NCBI RefSeq assembly: GCF_006783905.1
Contig: NZ_VFPE01000005.1
Span: 215,292-279,291 of the forward strand
From: Microbacterium kyungheense
GTDB taxonomy: Bacteria; Actinomycetota; Actinomycetes; Actinomycetales; Microbacteriaceae
DNA length: 64,000 nt
Reading direction: 5' to 3'
Of the stretch, positions 1-9,006 are shown one piece after another (the first letter of the stretch is position 1; every line of letters starts with the position of its first letter). Below the pieces are notes generated by a model. It saw only the letters and a program-made list of their open reading frames with translations, was not told the origin of the DNA and made no database searches. The position numbers were made by a program, and so were the translations under genes.

Positions 1-1
1 C

Positions 2-2227
2 GCCTACCGCCTCGACGGCACGCGGCTGTGGCGCATCGACCTGGGCGTGAACATCCGGGCCGGCGCGCACTACACGCAGTTCCAGGTGTACGACTACGAC
101 GGCGACGGCCGCGCCGAGGTCATGATGAAGACCGCGGACGGCACGATCGACGGCGTCGGTCAGCCCATCGGCAACGCGAGCGCGGACTACCGCAACAGCT
201 CGGGTTACATCCTGAGCGGTCCGGAGTACCTGACGGTGTTCGACGGCCTCACCGGTGCCGCGATCGACACGATCGACTACGTGCCGCCGCGCGGCGACGT
301 CGGAGCCTGGGGCGACACGTACGGAAACCGGGTCGACCGGTTCCTGGCGGCCACCGCCTACCTCGACGGCGAGCACCCGAGCGCGATCTTCAGCCGCGGG
401 TACTACACCCGCGCGGTGATGGCCGCGTACGACTTCGACGGTCAGGCGCTGCACCAGCGCTGGGTGCTCGACTCGAACGACGACGGCAACGAGGGCTTCT
501 ACGGGATGGGCAACCACAACCTGTCGGTGGCCGACGTGGACGGCGACGCCAAGGACGAGATCGTCTACGGCTCGGCCACGGTCGACGACGACGGCTCGCT
601 GCTGTACTCGACGGGGCTCGGCCACGGCGACGCGCTGCACGTGTCGGACCTCGTGCCCTCGAATCCCGGCCTGGAGGTCTTCGCCGCGCACGAAGAGATG
701 CATGCCTCGGGCAACCGCGGCGCCACGATGCGCGACGCCCGCACGGGGAAGATCCTGTGGTCGATCCCGGCGACGGTCGACACCGGGCGCGCCGCGTCGG
801 GTGACATCGACCCGCGGCACGAAGGCGCCGAGGGATGGGCCGTCGGCGGAGACGCCGCGTGGAACTCCCCCGTCGGCCAACTGATGTCGTCCACGGGTGA
901 GCTGATCTCGACCGAGATCCCGGCGGCGAACTTCCTGGCGTGGTTCGACGGCGATCCGCTCCGCGAGATCGTCGACCACGACTGGAACGCCGACACGTCC
1001 GAGGGCGTGCCGACGGTCGGCAAGTGGAACTGGGAGACCGAGACCACCGATGTGATCCTGAAGGCCGACGGGGCCCGCTCGAACAACGGCACCAAGGGCA
1101 CTCCCAACCTGCAGGCGGACCTGTTCGGCGACTGGCGCGAAGAGATCGCGTGGCGGTCGGCGGACTCGACCGAGCTGCGGATCTACTCCACCACCGACGA
1201 GACCGCGATCCGGCTGCGCACGCTCATGCACGACTCGGTCTACCGGCTCTCGGTCGCCTGGCAGAACACCGGCTACAACCAGCCCCCGCAGACGAGCTTC
1301 TTCCTCGGCGACGGGTTCACGCAGCCGGCGGCCCCGCGGATCGCCGTGACCGGCGACCCGGGCGGAGCGGTGGATGCCTCGGCCCCGACGCTCTCGGGCG
1401 TCCCTGCCGACGGCACGCTGCTGCCGAGCACCGGCACGTTCACGGTCGGCGTGACGGCGGACGATCCGGAGTCGGGGGTGCGCAACCTCGACATCGCGTT
1501 CGACGGCGAGCCCGTCGCGCCCGGTGCCGCGATCGCGCTGGCCGGCAAGGTCGGCGTGCACACGCTCACGGTCAACGCCGTGAACCACGACGGCCTGGTG
1601 ACACAGGCCTCGGTGCAGCTGCTCGTGTTCGACGACGAGGGCGCCACGAAGGCGCCGGGACGCGGCATCCTCTCCTCCGATTCCGGATGGGAGAACGGGC
1701 TGAGCGACGGCCGGTACACCGTGTCGATGAACCTGTGGTCGGGGGTCAACGGCGCCGTCTACAAGCTCTACGAGAACGGCACCCTCATCGCCACCCGGCT
1801 GCTGGACGCGAACTCGCCGAAGGCGCAGCTGGCGACGGTCGATGTGACCGGCAAGCCCAACGGCACCTATGTGTACACGGGTGAGCTGATCAACGCGGCC
1901 GGCACGACCGCGACCTCCTCGGTCACGGTGAAGGTGAAGGATGCCGCACCCGGCGTCCCGGTCCTGTCGCACGACAACCACGACAAGGACGGCAACTACA
2001 CCGTCACCGCCAACCTGTGGTGGGGCACCAACGCGACGTCGTACCGGCTGTACGAGAACGGGACGCTGATCGACGAGCAGGCGCTCGTCGCGGCATCCCC
2101 GAACGCGCAGCACGCCGCGACGGCCGTCGTCGGACGCGCACCCGGCACGTACACGTACGTCGCCGAGTTCGCCAACGCCGCGGGAACGACCTCGTCGAAG
2201 GCCATCACGATCACCGTCAAGAAGTAG
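2..2227 (+). CDS. Rhamnogalacturonan lyase, PL11 family (5' end outside window)
   Basis: The gene runs in from the left edge; 741 residues are visible. The first three-fifths matches the PL11 beta-propeller of rhamnogalacturonan lyases (YesW/YesX type): blade motifs such as 'YDYDGDGRAEVMMKTADGT', 'GMGNHNLSVADVDGDAKDE' and 'DLFGDWREEIAWR', with Asp-rich loops typical of calcium sites. The family cleaves the rhamnose-galacturonate backbone of pectin RG-I by beta-elimination outside the cell. After the propeller comes an Ig-like segment ('ADDPESGVRNLDIAFDG'), then two roughly 85-residue repeats sharing 'YxLYENGTLI' and 'AAGTTxxS', probably accessory or wall/substrate-binding modules. The signal peptide is not visible. 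No pectin transporter or regulator follows, so any pathway partners lie upstream of the window. Family assignment is strong; substrate is inferred from the family. Confidence 0.9.
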   Translation, partial: AYRLDGTRLWRIDLGVNIRAGAHYTQFQVYDYDGDGRAEVMMKTADGTIDGVGQPIGNASADYRNSSGYILSGPEYLTVFDGLTGAAIDTIDYVPPRGDVGAWGDTYGNRVDRFLAATAYLDGEHPSAIFSRGYYTRAVMAAYDFDGQALHQRWVLDSNDDGNEGFYGMGNHNLSVADVDGDAKDEIVYGSATVDDDGSLLYSTGLGHGDALHVSDLVPSNPGLEVFAAHEEMHASGNRGATMRDARTGKILWSIPATVDTGRAASGDIDPRHEGAEGWAVGGDAAWNSPVGQLMSSTGELISTEIPAANFLAWFDGDPLREIVDHDWNADTSEGVPTVGKWNWETETTDVILKADGARSNNGTKGTPNLQADLFGDWREEIAWRSADSTELRIYSTTDETAIRLRTLMHDSVYRLSVAWQNTGYNQPPQTSFFLGDGFTQPAAPRIAVTGDPGGAVDASAPTLSGVPADGTLLPSTGTFTVGVTADDPESGVRNLDIAFDGEPVAPGAAIALAGKVGVHTLTVNAVNHDGLVTQASVQLLVFDDEGATKAPGRGILSSDSGWENGLSDGRYTVSMNLWSGVNGAVYKLYENGTLIATRLLDANSPKAQLATVDVTGKPNGTYVYTGELINAAGTTATSSVTVKVKDAAPGVPVLSHDNHDKDGNYTVTANLWWGTNATSYRLYENGTLIDEQALVAASPNAQHAATAVVGRAPGTYTYVAEFANAAGTTSSKAITITVKK

Positions 2228-2240
2228 CCGCGACCGCAAA

Positions 2241-2285
2241 TCGCGAAAGGGCAGGTCTCCACGCCGGAGATCTGCCCTTTCGCGA
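2241..2285. terminator. Bidirectional hairpin terminator
   Basis: Arms of 20 bp (2241-2260 and 2266-2285) pair around a 5-nt loop with a single G-T wobble; the stem contains CGCGAAAGGGCAG/CTGCCCTTTCGCG. It sits between the convergent lyase and lipoprotein genes, so it can end both transcripts. Confidence 0.85.
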
Positions 2286-2293
2286 TGCCGGGA

Positions 2294-3178
2294 CTACCCG
2301 CCGAACCGGCACCACTGCGCCACCCACGTCAGCATGCGGCCGCGCAGCTCCTCGCCGACGAACAGCTCGATCTCGCCCGGCTCGCCGTCGAGCTCGATGT
2401 GCACGTCGAAGACCGTGCCGCGCTTGTCCTCCTGCACGGCATGCGGATCGCAGCGGAACGGCACGAGCGGCAGCGCGATCACCACCGGGTCGGCGTCGCC
2501 GCCCTCGTCGAGCTCCATGTCGATCGGGTACAGGTCCTCCTCATCGCCGGATGCGGCGAAGTCCAGCAGGTTCGTGCTCTCGACGCCGACGACGGTCGCA
2601 CTGCCCGCGCCCGTCGGTGTGATCGTCAGCTCGAGCGACGCCGGCTCGCCCGGCGGTGACGGCGTGAACCCCGTGAAGGCGAGGCTCGCGGCATCCGTCA
2701 GCCGCTCTTCGAGGCATTCGCGGGCGTGCAGCCGGGTCAGGAACCCCAGCGGGTCCGGGGCTGCCACCTCGACCTCGGCGGCCTGCTCCCCGTCGACGAG
2801 CTCGAGCACGACGGTGGCATCGGCCTCGTCCGCGGCGTCGCAGTCCACCGGTGCGAGCTGCACGCGGACGTCGACGCTGCCGCCGGCGGGAAGGCTCGTC
2901 ACCCGGTCTGCGATGACGCGGGTCGCCGCGCCCTCGAACCGGGGGTCCTCGACACGGACCCCGGCCACCGTGATCGCCTCGTCGGAGCCGTTGCGCACAC
3001 GCACCTGCGCCTGGCGCGTCGACACGTCCGAGCGCTGCTGCTGCAGCTCGACGGTCACGCCGTCGGGCAGCGCCGAGGTCGGGCCCGGTGTCGGTCCGGG
3101 CATCGGCGCGGCCGTGCAGCCCGCGAGCGCGAGCAGCCCGATCGCGGCCACCGTCCCGATACCGCGCACTCGGCGCAT
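2294..3178 (-). CDS. Secreted lipoprotein of unknown function
   Basis: The 294-aa product starts with MRRVRGIGTVAAIGLLALAGC, a short signal sequence ending in a lipobox (LALAGC), followed by a Pro/Gly/Thr spacer (about residues 22-38). It should be lipidated on Cys21 and held on the outer face of the membrane. The rest looks like two beta-rich domains; phrases such as 'VRNGSDEAITVAGVRVEDPRF' and 'VDVRVQLAPVDCDAADEADATVVLEL' resemble immunoglobulin-like sandwich domains. Cysteines at 'PVDCDAAD', 'ARECLEE' and 'PFRCDPHA' could form disulfides. It lies 16 bp downstream of the menC-type gene on the same strand and is probably cotranscribed. I do not recognise a family; no function is proposed. 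Confidence 0.8.
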   Translation of the reverse strand: MRRVRGIGTVAAIGLLALAGCTAAPMPGPTPGPTSALPDGVTVELQQQRSDVSTRQAQVRVRNGSDEAITVAGVRVEDPRFEGAATRVIADRVTSLPAGGSVDVRVQLAPVDCDAADEADATVVLELVDGEQAAEVEVAAPDPLGFLTRLHARECLEERLTDAASLAFTGFTPSPPGEPASLELTITPTGAGSATVVGVESTNLLDFAASGDEEDLYPIDMELDEGGDADPVVIALPLVPFRCDPHAVQEDKRGTVFDVHIELDGEPGEIELFVGEELRGRMLTWVAQWCRFGG

Positions 3179-3194
3179 GACCGCGGCTCCGCGC

Positions 3195-4328
3195 CTACCG
3201 CGTGAGCGTCTCGCGGGCGACGGTGACCTCGTCCAGCGCCAGCGGGTCGATCTGCACCCCGAGCCCGGGCCCGGTGGGCACGCGCACGTGGCCGTCCTCG
3301 AGCACCGCCGGCTCGGTCACGATGTCGCGCGTGTAGAACCGGCTCGACGCCGACACGTCGCCCGGCAGCGTGAACCCCGGCAGCGCGGCGAGCGCGGCGT
3401 TGGCGGCCCGGCCGATCCCGGTCTCGAGCATGCCGCCGCACCACACGGGCACCCCGGCGGCCACGCACCGGTCGTGGATGCGCACCGCCTCCAGGTAGCC
3501 GCCGACGCGCCCGGCCTTGATGTTGATGATGGATGCCGCACCCAGCGCGAGCGCGTCCGCCGCCGCCTTGTCCGACACGATCGACTCGTCCAGGCAGACC
3601 GGGGTGCGCAGCCGCCGCGCCAGGGTGGCGTGGTCGACGATGTCGTCCTCTTGCAGCGGCTGCTCGATCAGCAGCAGGTCGAAGCGATCGAGCTCGGCCA
3701 GCGTGTCGGCGTCGGCGAGGGTGTATGCCGAGTTCGCGTCGATCTGGAGCGGGATCGTGCCGAACGCGTCGCGCACGGCGGCGGTGTCGCCGACGTCGCG
3801 GCCGGGCCGGATCTTGATCTTGATCCGGACGTAGCCTTCGTCGAGGTACCCCGCGACGGTGTCGACGAGGGTCGCTGGGTCACGCTGGATGCCGACCGAC
3901 ACCCCGCTCGGCACTCGGTCGCGGACGGCGCCGAGGTACTCCCCCAGCGGTCGGCCCTCGGCGCGCAGGGACGCGTCCAGCACCGCGAGCTCGAGCCCCG
4001 CCTTCGCCATGCGATGGCCCTTGAAGGGCTCGAGCACGCCGGCGACGTCCTCGGGTGCCAGCGTCCGGCGGTCCAGCAGCGCGGGGGCGAGGAAGCGCAG
4101 CGCGACGTCCCACGCACCCTGCGTGTACTCGCTCGAGTACAGCGGGTCGGCCCCCGTCACGATCTCGCCCCAGCCGTCGCCGTCGGACGTCAGCGCCCGC
4201 ACGACGATGACCTCGCGCACCGTCTCGGTGCCGAACGACGTGGTGAACGGCGACACGAGCGGCAGGTGCAGCACGCGCAGCTCGAACCCTTCGAGAGTGA
4301 GGGGTGCCGCGGGCCGGGCGATGGGCAT
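3195..4328 (-). CDS. menC: o-Succinylbenzoate synthase / N-acylamino acid racemase family enolase
   Basis: The 377-aa protein is a full-length enolase-superfamily enzyme of the MenC group-2 (OSBS/NSAR) type. The N-terminal capping domain (residues 1-130) precedes a TIM barrel with the catalytic lysine motif 'RIKIKIRPG', metal ligands in 'QIDANSAYT', 'LIEQPL' and 'LDESI', and the second catalytic lysine in 'INIKAGRVGG'. OSBS dehydrates SHCHC in menaquinone synthesis; NSAR members racemise N-acylamino acids, and many do both. No other men gene is near, while a cyclase/amidohydrolase-type gene is upstream, so an acylamino acid role is as plausible as menaquinone synthesis. The ATG has no clear Shine-Dalgarno but is preceded by TACGCT with six bases between, a leaderless-type arrangement. 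The family is certain, the reaction is not. Confidence 0.85.
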   Translation of the reverse strand: MPIARPAAPLTLEGFELRVLHLPLVSPFTTSFGTETVREVIVVRALTSDGDGWGEIVTGADPLYSSEYTQGAWDVALRFLAPALLDRRTLAPEDVAGVLEPFKGHRMAKAGLELAVLDASLRAEGRPLGEYLGAVRDRVPSGVSVGIQRDPATLVDTVAGYLDEGYVRIKIKIRPGRDVGDTAAVRDAFGTIPLQIDANSAYTLADADTLAELDRFDLLLIEQPLQEDDIVDHATLARRLRTPVCLDESIVSDKAAADALALGAASIINIKAGRVGGYLEAVRIHDRCVAAGVPVWCGGMLETGIGRAANAALAALPGFTLPGDVSASSRFYTRDIVTEPAVLEDGHVRVPTGPGLGVQIDPLALDEVTVARETLTR

Positions 4329-4365
4329 GCGCTCAGCGTACGCCCCGCCCCGGCGGGCCCGGTGG

Positions 4366-4530
4366 TCAGTGCACGAGGTGCAGCGTGGCGGCGTCGCGAC
4401 GGACCGGGATGTAGGTCGTCCGCGCGGTCCGCGGCCGGCGCCGACGGGGCTCGGTCTCGCTCAGCCGCCGCTCCGCGCGCCGCAGCGCCTCGCCCGCGGC
4501 GATGATCAGGGACTCGATGTGCTCGTGCAT
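4366..4530 (-). CDS. Small basic protein, 54 aa, unknown
   Basis: An ATG at 4530 follows a strong GGAGGA ribosome site on the minus strand, five or fewer bases from the start. The product begins 'MHEHIESLIIAAGEALRRAE', a probable amphipathic helix, then a very basic 'RRRRPRTARTTYIPVRRDA' stretch and ends LHLVH. It lies between the cyclase gene (60 bp upstream) and menC on the same strand. The ribosome site and codon use support translation; no family is recognised. A role as a small nucleic-acid or membrane-associated protein would be a guess. Confidence 0.5.
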   Translation of the reverse strand: MHEHIESLIIAAGEALRRAERRLSETEPRRRRPRTARTTYIPVRRDAATLHLVH

Positions 4531-4589
4531 GGCTCCTCCTTCCTCACCGAAGAGCCGGTTCAGCCCGAGCTGATACACAGCGTCCGGTC

Positions 4590-5504
4590 TCAGGCGGGCA
4601 CCTCGGCGAAGGCACGAACCGGGAAGGTCCCGAAGTCCTCGACTGCGGGCGGCGCGGCGGTGAATCGCGCACCGCGCGGCGGCAGCGCGCCGAGATTCGT
4701 GAGGTGCTCCACGACATGCACCCCCGCACCCAGCAGCAGCGAGTGAGCGGGGCGCTCGCCGCCCGACTCGGTGTCGTCGATGTTCACCGAGTCGATGCCC
4801 ACGAGCACCGCGCCCGCGTCGATGAGCCACTGCGCCGCCTCGCCGGTGAGGAAAGGAGCCCCCGCACCGTATTCGGGCGCCCCGAACCACCGGTCCCACC
4901 CGGTGTGCAGCAGCACCGCCGCGCCGCGCACGTCACGGTCGGCGAGCGTCTCGGGACGGATGCCGCGGCGCCCGGCGTCCCAGGAGTCCTCGAGGTGGAA
5001 CACCTCCGCGCGCAGCCCGACGAGGGTCGAGAGGTCGAGCCCTGCCAGGTCCGTGCCGCCCTCGTAGCGGTGGAACGGCGAGTCCAGGTAGGTGCCGGTG
5101 TTGCCGATCATGTGGATGACGTCCATCGCGAACTCGGTGCCCGGCGCATAGCGGGCGCGCGAGTCCTCTCGCGTGAGGTGCGGCGTGATGGTCGGCGCGG
5201 GAAGCCCGGGGTAGGTCACCAGTCCCGCGCGGATCGGATGACTGAGGTCGATGACCCGGGTCTGGGATCCGGATGCCGCCACCTCGACGCCGCGGGAGCC
5301 CCGGTGCGGCTCCTCGACGATGCGCACGCCGCGCAGCTCCACCTCGTCGACGAGTGCGAGACCCAGGTGCGCGATGAGCAGCCGGCCGAGCTCGTCCTCG
5401 GAGATGTCGGCCGACGGGAGGTCGAGCCGGAAGCCGGCGCCCGACAGCCCACCCCCGTTCGCGAAGCGGAGGTCGAAGTCGAAGTGGGCGCGGTACTCGG
5501 GCAT
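4590..5504 (-). CDS. Cyclase family protein (kynurenine formamidase-like metal hydrolase)
   Basis: The 304-aa protein has an N-terminal extension of about 80 residues with no obvious match ('HFDFDLRFANGGGLSGAGF'), then a cyclase domain (PF04199 type) beginning 'RVIDLSHPI'. The characteristic metal motif HxGTHxDxPxH is present in variant form, 'GNTGTYLDSPFH': Asn and Tyr replace two of the usual histidines while the Asp and final His remain, as in a subset of this superfamily. Relatives hydrolyse N-formylkynurenine, isatin or related cyclic amides. The ATG is preceded by TAGGCT with a six-base gap and no Shine-Dalgarno, suggesting a leaderless transcript. It heads a leftward group with the 54-aa gene, menC and the lipoprotein. 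The substrate is unknown. Confidence 0.8.
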   Translation of the reverse strand: MPEYRAHFDFDLRFANGGGLSGAGFRLDLPSADISEDELGRLLIAHLGLALVDEVELRGVRIVEEPHRGSRGVEVAASGSQTRVIDLSHPIRAGLVTYPGLPAPTITPHLTREDSRARYAPGTEFAMDVIHMIGNTGTYLDSPFHRYEGGTDLAGLDLSTLVGLRAEVFHLEDSWDAGRRGIRPETLADRDVRGAAVLLHTGWDRWFGAPEYGAGAPFLTGEAAQWLIDAGAVLVGIDSVNIDDTESGGERPAHSLLLGAGVHVVEHLTNLGALPPRGARFTAAPPAVEDFGTFPVRAFAEVPA

Positions 5505-5706
5505 GCCGCGAGCCTAGGGTCGCGGCATCCACCCGCGTCCGCCCGCCTGCGAACATGGCAGACGATCCGGTCCATGCGGCAGGAATGCTGCGCGCGGCCA
5601 GGGGCGGCGACCGCCGGTTCGGCTGCGAGGTCCTACCGTGGGTAGCGTCACAGATGGCCAACCCGGTCGGCGGCTGCCCCCTCCGCCGCGGGCGAAGGAG
5701 AGCGTC

Positions 5707-5778
5707 ATGGACAGTCATGTGTGCGGCGAACACCCCGACAGCGGCCGCGAGGCGCACCTTCGCCGGAGCATCCGATGA
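5707..5778 (+). CDS. Short upstream ORF (23 aa) coupled to the LAL regulator
   Basis: GAAGGAG at 5694-5700 sits six bases before ATG 5707, the best ribosome site in this region. The reading frame encodes MDSHVCGEHPDSGREAHLRR plus three residues and stops with a TGA at 5776-5778 that overlaps the ATG of the regulator (5775) as ATGA. This is a classic translational-coupling arrangement. The peptide may be a leader controlling regulator synthesis rather than a functional protein. Alternatively the ribosome site could serve a different regulator start, but no in-frame one fits. Existence of translation is inferred from signals only. Confidence 0.5.
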   Translation: MDSHVCGEHPDSGREAHLRRSIR

Positions 5779-8735
5779 GCCCGGCCCGCCCGGTCGACGA
5801 CGCAGACGCGAAGGCGCCGTCCGTCTCGACGCCCGGCTTCGTCGGACGCGGACGCGAACTGGCCGAGCTCCGCGAGACCGTCAGCCGGCGACCCGCGATC
5901 GTCCTGATCGAGGGCGAGGCCGGGATCGGAAAGAGCCGCCTGCTCCAGGAATGGCTCGCCGAGCCGCACGGGCTGACGGCGCTGGTCTCGGTCTGCCCGC
6001 CCCTGCGGGAGTCGCTGACGCTGGGCCCCATCGTCGATGCCTTCCGCGGGATCGAACAGCTCGTCGCCGGGCTGCCGCTCACCGAGCTCGCCGGGGCGCT
6101 GAGGCCGCTGTTCCCGGAATGGTCGGCACAGCTGCCGCCCGCGCTGGAACCCGTCGACGACGCGAAAGCGGCGCGGCACCGGCTGTTCCGTGCGCTGGAC
6201 GAGCTGCTCAGAGCGCTCGGCGTCGACGTCCTCGTCCTGGAGGACGCGCACTGGGCGGACGACGTGACGCTGGAGTTCCTCCTGTTCCTCGTCTCGCGGC
6301 AGCGCACCGACGGACCGAGCCTCGTGATCTCGTACCGGCCGGAGGAGGTGGATGCCGGGTCCCTCCTGCTGCGCCTGACCTCCCGGCTGCCCGTCGGCGT
6401 CGCCGGCGCCCGGATCTCGCTGTCTGCCGTGCAACCCGAGGACACGGCGTCGCTCGTGTCGTCGATGCTGGGCGGCGAGCCGATCTCGGACGCCTTCCGC
6501 ACCTTCCTCCACGTGCGGACGGGCGGCGTCCCCCTGGCGATCGAGGAATCCGTGCGGCTCATGTGCGACCGCGCGGACATCGTCTTCCGCGACGGGCAGT
6601 GGGTGCGGCTGGCGCTGGACGAGCTCCAGGTGCCGCCGACGGTCCGCGACTCCACTCGCGAGCGCGTGGACCGCCTGTCGACGGGCGCCCAGCAGATCCT
6701 GCGCGCGGCGGCGGTCCTCGCCGAGTGGTCGTCCGAGGCGGCGATCGCCGCGACCGCCGGCATGACGATCGACGAGGCCCGCACCGGGATCGCCGAGGCC
6801 GCCTCCGCCAGGATCCTCGGCGAGGACGACCGCCGTCGGTGGCGGTTCCGGCACGTCCTGGTCGCCACAGCCGTGTACGAGTCCATCGCCCGCGGCGATC
6901 GAGCGGTTCTGCACCGCCGGGCCGGCGAGGCGCTGGAGCAGGTCGCTCCACCGCCCGTCGTGCGGCTGGCCCACCACTTCCGCGAGGCCGGTGAGACGGA
7001 GCGCTGGGCACGGTACGCCGAGCCGGCGGCCGCGCAGGCCCTGGCATCGGGCGACAACACCGCGGCCGTCGTCCTCCTCCTCGACCTGCTGCCGGAGAGG
7101 GCGCTCCCGGCCCCGGACCTGGCCCGGATCGCCCGGACCGCGGGGCTGGCGGCCCTCGGCCGCCGAGAGCCCGTCGACGAGATCTACCACCGCGTGGTGC
7201 GCGCCCTGCGGGCCACGCTCGAGATCCCCGGCCTCTCGGCGCGGGAGCAGGCGGGGATCCGCAACCCGCTCGGCCGGCTTCTCATCACCGGCGGAGAAGC
7301 CGCTGCGGCGCGCGTCGAGCTCGAGCAGGCCGTCGCCGACCTCGACCATGACCCTGCAGAAGCGGCCAAGGCGATGACCTACCTGGGGTGGGCGTACGGG
7401 TCGCCGTGGCCCGCATCCACGCATCGACGGTGGCTGCGCCGTGCCGCCGACCTGGCGGAAGGGATCGACTCGCCCGCGGTGCGGCTGAACCTCGCCGGCA
7501 ACCGCGCGGCGGCATTCCTCATGCTCGGCGACGACGAGGCGTGGGACGTCGTCGCCGCGCTGCCGGCCGACGGCACGAGCGCGCCGGAGCGGCTGGACAT
7601 CGCCCGCATCCACACCAACATCGGCACCGGCGCGGTGATGTGGGGGCGGTACGCGGACGCGGAGCGGCACCTGGCCATCGCGCTGCGGCTCGCCGACGCC
7701 GAGGAGTCGTCGAGGCTGCGCGACAACGTGCACCTCGAGCTGGCGAACCTCGACTGGTTCCAGGGCCGGTGGGAGGGCCTGGCCGACCGCAGCGCCGCGT
7801 TCGTCGAGGCCAACATGGACCGGCCGGCGATCCACCTCGCCGGCGTGCGCCTCACCGCCCGCCTGGCAGCGGCGGCGGGCCGTCGCGAGGCGGAGGACCA
7901 GTTCCGGCTGGTCCTCGACGAGGCGACGCGGCTCGGCGCCGCCGACGACACGATGGAGGCCGCCGCCGAACTCGCGCGACTCCGGCTGGCCGAGGGCGAG
8001 ATCGCGCAGGCACTGCACGTCACCGACTCGCCGCTTCGCACCGTCCGGACGAAAGGCATCTGGCTGTGGGCGACCGACCTCGCGCCGGTGCGCGTCGAGG
8101 CACTGCTCGCGGCCGGCGAGGCCGAGGCCGCCGCGGCGCTCACCGACGAGGTCGCGCGCGGGCTGCGCGGGCACACGGCCCCCGCTTCCCGTGCCGCGCT
8201 GGCCCTGTGCCGGGCGCACGTGTCCGCCGCGGGCGGCGGTCCGGTGGCGACGGCCGCGGCGTACGAGCGGGCGGCGCATGCCTGGGACGCGATGCCGCGG
8301 CCCTACGACGCGCTGCGCGCACGCGAGAGGCAGGCCGTGGCGCTGCTGGCCGCGGGCCGCGCCGCCGAGGGGCATGCGCTTCTGTCGGCGCAGTACGAAC
8401 AGCTCTTCCGGCTCGGCGCGCGCGCCGACGCGGACCGGATCGCCCAGCGGCTCCGCGAGCAGGGCGGCGAGGTGCCCCGGCTGTGGCGGGGCGGCCGTAA
8501 GGGGTACGGCGATCAGCTCTCGCCCCGCGAGCGGGAAGTGGTCCGGTTGGTGGTCGCCGGCAGGACGAACCGCGAGATCAGTCAGATCCTCGCGAAGTCT
8601 CCCGCCACCGTCGACCAGCAGCTGAGATCGGCGATGCGCAAGGTGAATGTGTCATCCCGGACCGCCCTCGCCGTCAAGGTGACCGAGGCGGGCATGCTCG
8701 ACGAAGACGGCGATCCCGGTATGGCCGTCTCATGA
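5775..8735 (+). CDS. LAL-type LuxR family transcriptional regulator with AAA ATPase domain
   Basis: The 986-aa protein has the layout of large ATP-binding LuxR (LAL/MalT-like) regulators. Near residue 20 comes 'FVGRGRELAELRE'; Walker A 'GEAGIGKSR' lies at about 47-55 and Walker B 'VLVLEDAHWADD' at about 152-163. A long alpha-helical repeat region with TPR-like segments follows, and the last 75 residues form a LuxR helix-turn-helix ('LSPREREVVRLVVAGRTNRE', then 'SPATVDQQLRSAMRKVNVSS'). Such proteins activate genes when ATP and an inducer bind. I chose ATG 5775 because it has GGAG at 5765-5768 and overlaps the short upstream ORF stop; an ATG at 5721 has no such support. The next large gene encodes a giant subtilase on the same strand, an obvious candidate target, but this is positional inference only. 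Confidence 0.9.
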   Translation: MSPARPVDDADAKAPSVSTPGFVGRGRELAELRETVSRRPAIVLIEGEAGIGKSRLLQEWLAEPHGLTALVSVCPPLRESLTLGPIVDAFRGIEQLVAGLPLTELAGALRPLFPEWSAQLPPALEPVDDAKAARHRLFRALDELLRALGVDVLVLEDAHWADDVTLEFLLFLVSRQRTDGPSLVISYRPEEVDAGSLLLRLTSRLPVGVAGARISLSAVQPEDTASLVSSMLGGEPISDAFRTFLHVRTGGVPLAIEESVRLMCDRADIVFRDGQWVRLALDELQVPPTVRDSTRERVDRLSTGAQQILRAAAVLAEWSSEAAIAATAGMTIDEARTGIAEAASARILGEDDRRRWRFRHVLVATAVYESIARGDRAVLHRRAGEALEQVAPPPVVRLAHHFREAGETERWARYAEPAAAQALASGDNTAAVVLLLDLLPERALPAPDLARIARTAGLAALGRREPVDEIYHRVVRALRATLEIPGLSAREQAGIRNPLGRLLITGGEAAAARVELEQAVADLDHDPAEAAKAMTYLGWAYGSPWPASTHRRWLRRAADLAEGIDSPAVRLNLAGNRAAAFLMLGDDEAWDVVAALPADGTSAPERLDIARIHTNIGTGAVMWGRYADAERHLAIALRLADAEESSRLRDNVHLELANLDWFQGRWEGLADRSAAFVEANMDRPAIHLAGVRLTARLAAAAGRREAEDQFRLVLDEATRLGAADDTMEAAAELARLRLAEGEIAQALHVTDSPLRTVRTKGIWLWATDLAPVRVEALLAAGEAEAAAALTDEVARGLRGHTAPASRAALALCRAHVSAAGGGPVATAAAYERAAHAWDAMPRPYDALRARERQAVALLAAGRAAEGHALLSAQYEQLFRLGARADADRIAQRLREQGGEVPRLWRGGRKGYGDQLSPREREVVRLVVAGRTNREISQILAKSPATVDQQLRSAMRKVNVSSRTALAVKVTEAGMLDEDGDPGMAVS

Positions 8736-8812
8736 ATCGGGCGCGACCGTCTCGCAAAGATTGACGTGTTCGCCGGATAGCTACCGCGAACCGCCTGCCC
8801 GAGCATGGCTGC

Positions 8813-8989
8813 ATGTCCTACGACCCGGAGTCGCGCACGCGCCATGAGACGGCCGCACGTGACGACCTGAGCACCGAGCCCGAGACTCCCCCATCGGGTG
8901 AACCGTGCACCCCCGACGGCTCCGTCGTGCCCGACGGCGCCGCCGACCGCCCGCACCGCCAGAGTCACGACCCTTACCAACCCCTGTAG
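8813..8989 (+). CDS. Possible small hydrophilic protein, 58 aa
   Basis: An ATG at 8813 opens a frame of 58 codons rich in Asp, Pro, Arg and Thr ('MSYDPESRTRHETAARDDLS') ending just before the subtilase ribosome site. No good Shine-Dalgarno precedes it. The gap between the LAL regulator and the subtilase is 271 bp, and this is the only frame that fills it with plausible composition. It may instead be the untranslated leader of the subtilase mRNA. Low confidence. Confidence 0.3.
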   Translation: MSYDPESRTRHETAARDDLSTEPETPPSGEPCTPDGSVVPDGAADRPHRQSHDPYQPL

Positions 8990-9006
8990 ACCGGAGGGCT
9001 CCCCCC

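Noticed and set aside
3195..4328. Menaquinone biosynthesis cluster
   Set aside because: Only the menC-type enzyme is present; no menB, D, E or F lies nearby, so pathway membership cannot be claimed.
2334..4505. 723-codon plus-strand frame over the lipoprotein and menC genes
   Set aside because: Both genes underneath have clear family motifs on the minus strand; the plus frame is Ser/Arg/Pro-rich shadow.
8757..8786. Sigma-70 promoter TTGACG...TAGCTA before the subtilase
   Set aside because: The spacing is only 11 bp, too short for a functional -35/-10 pair.
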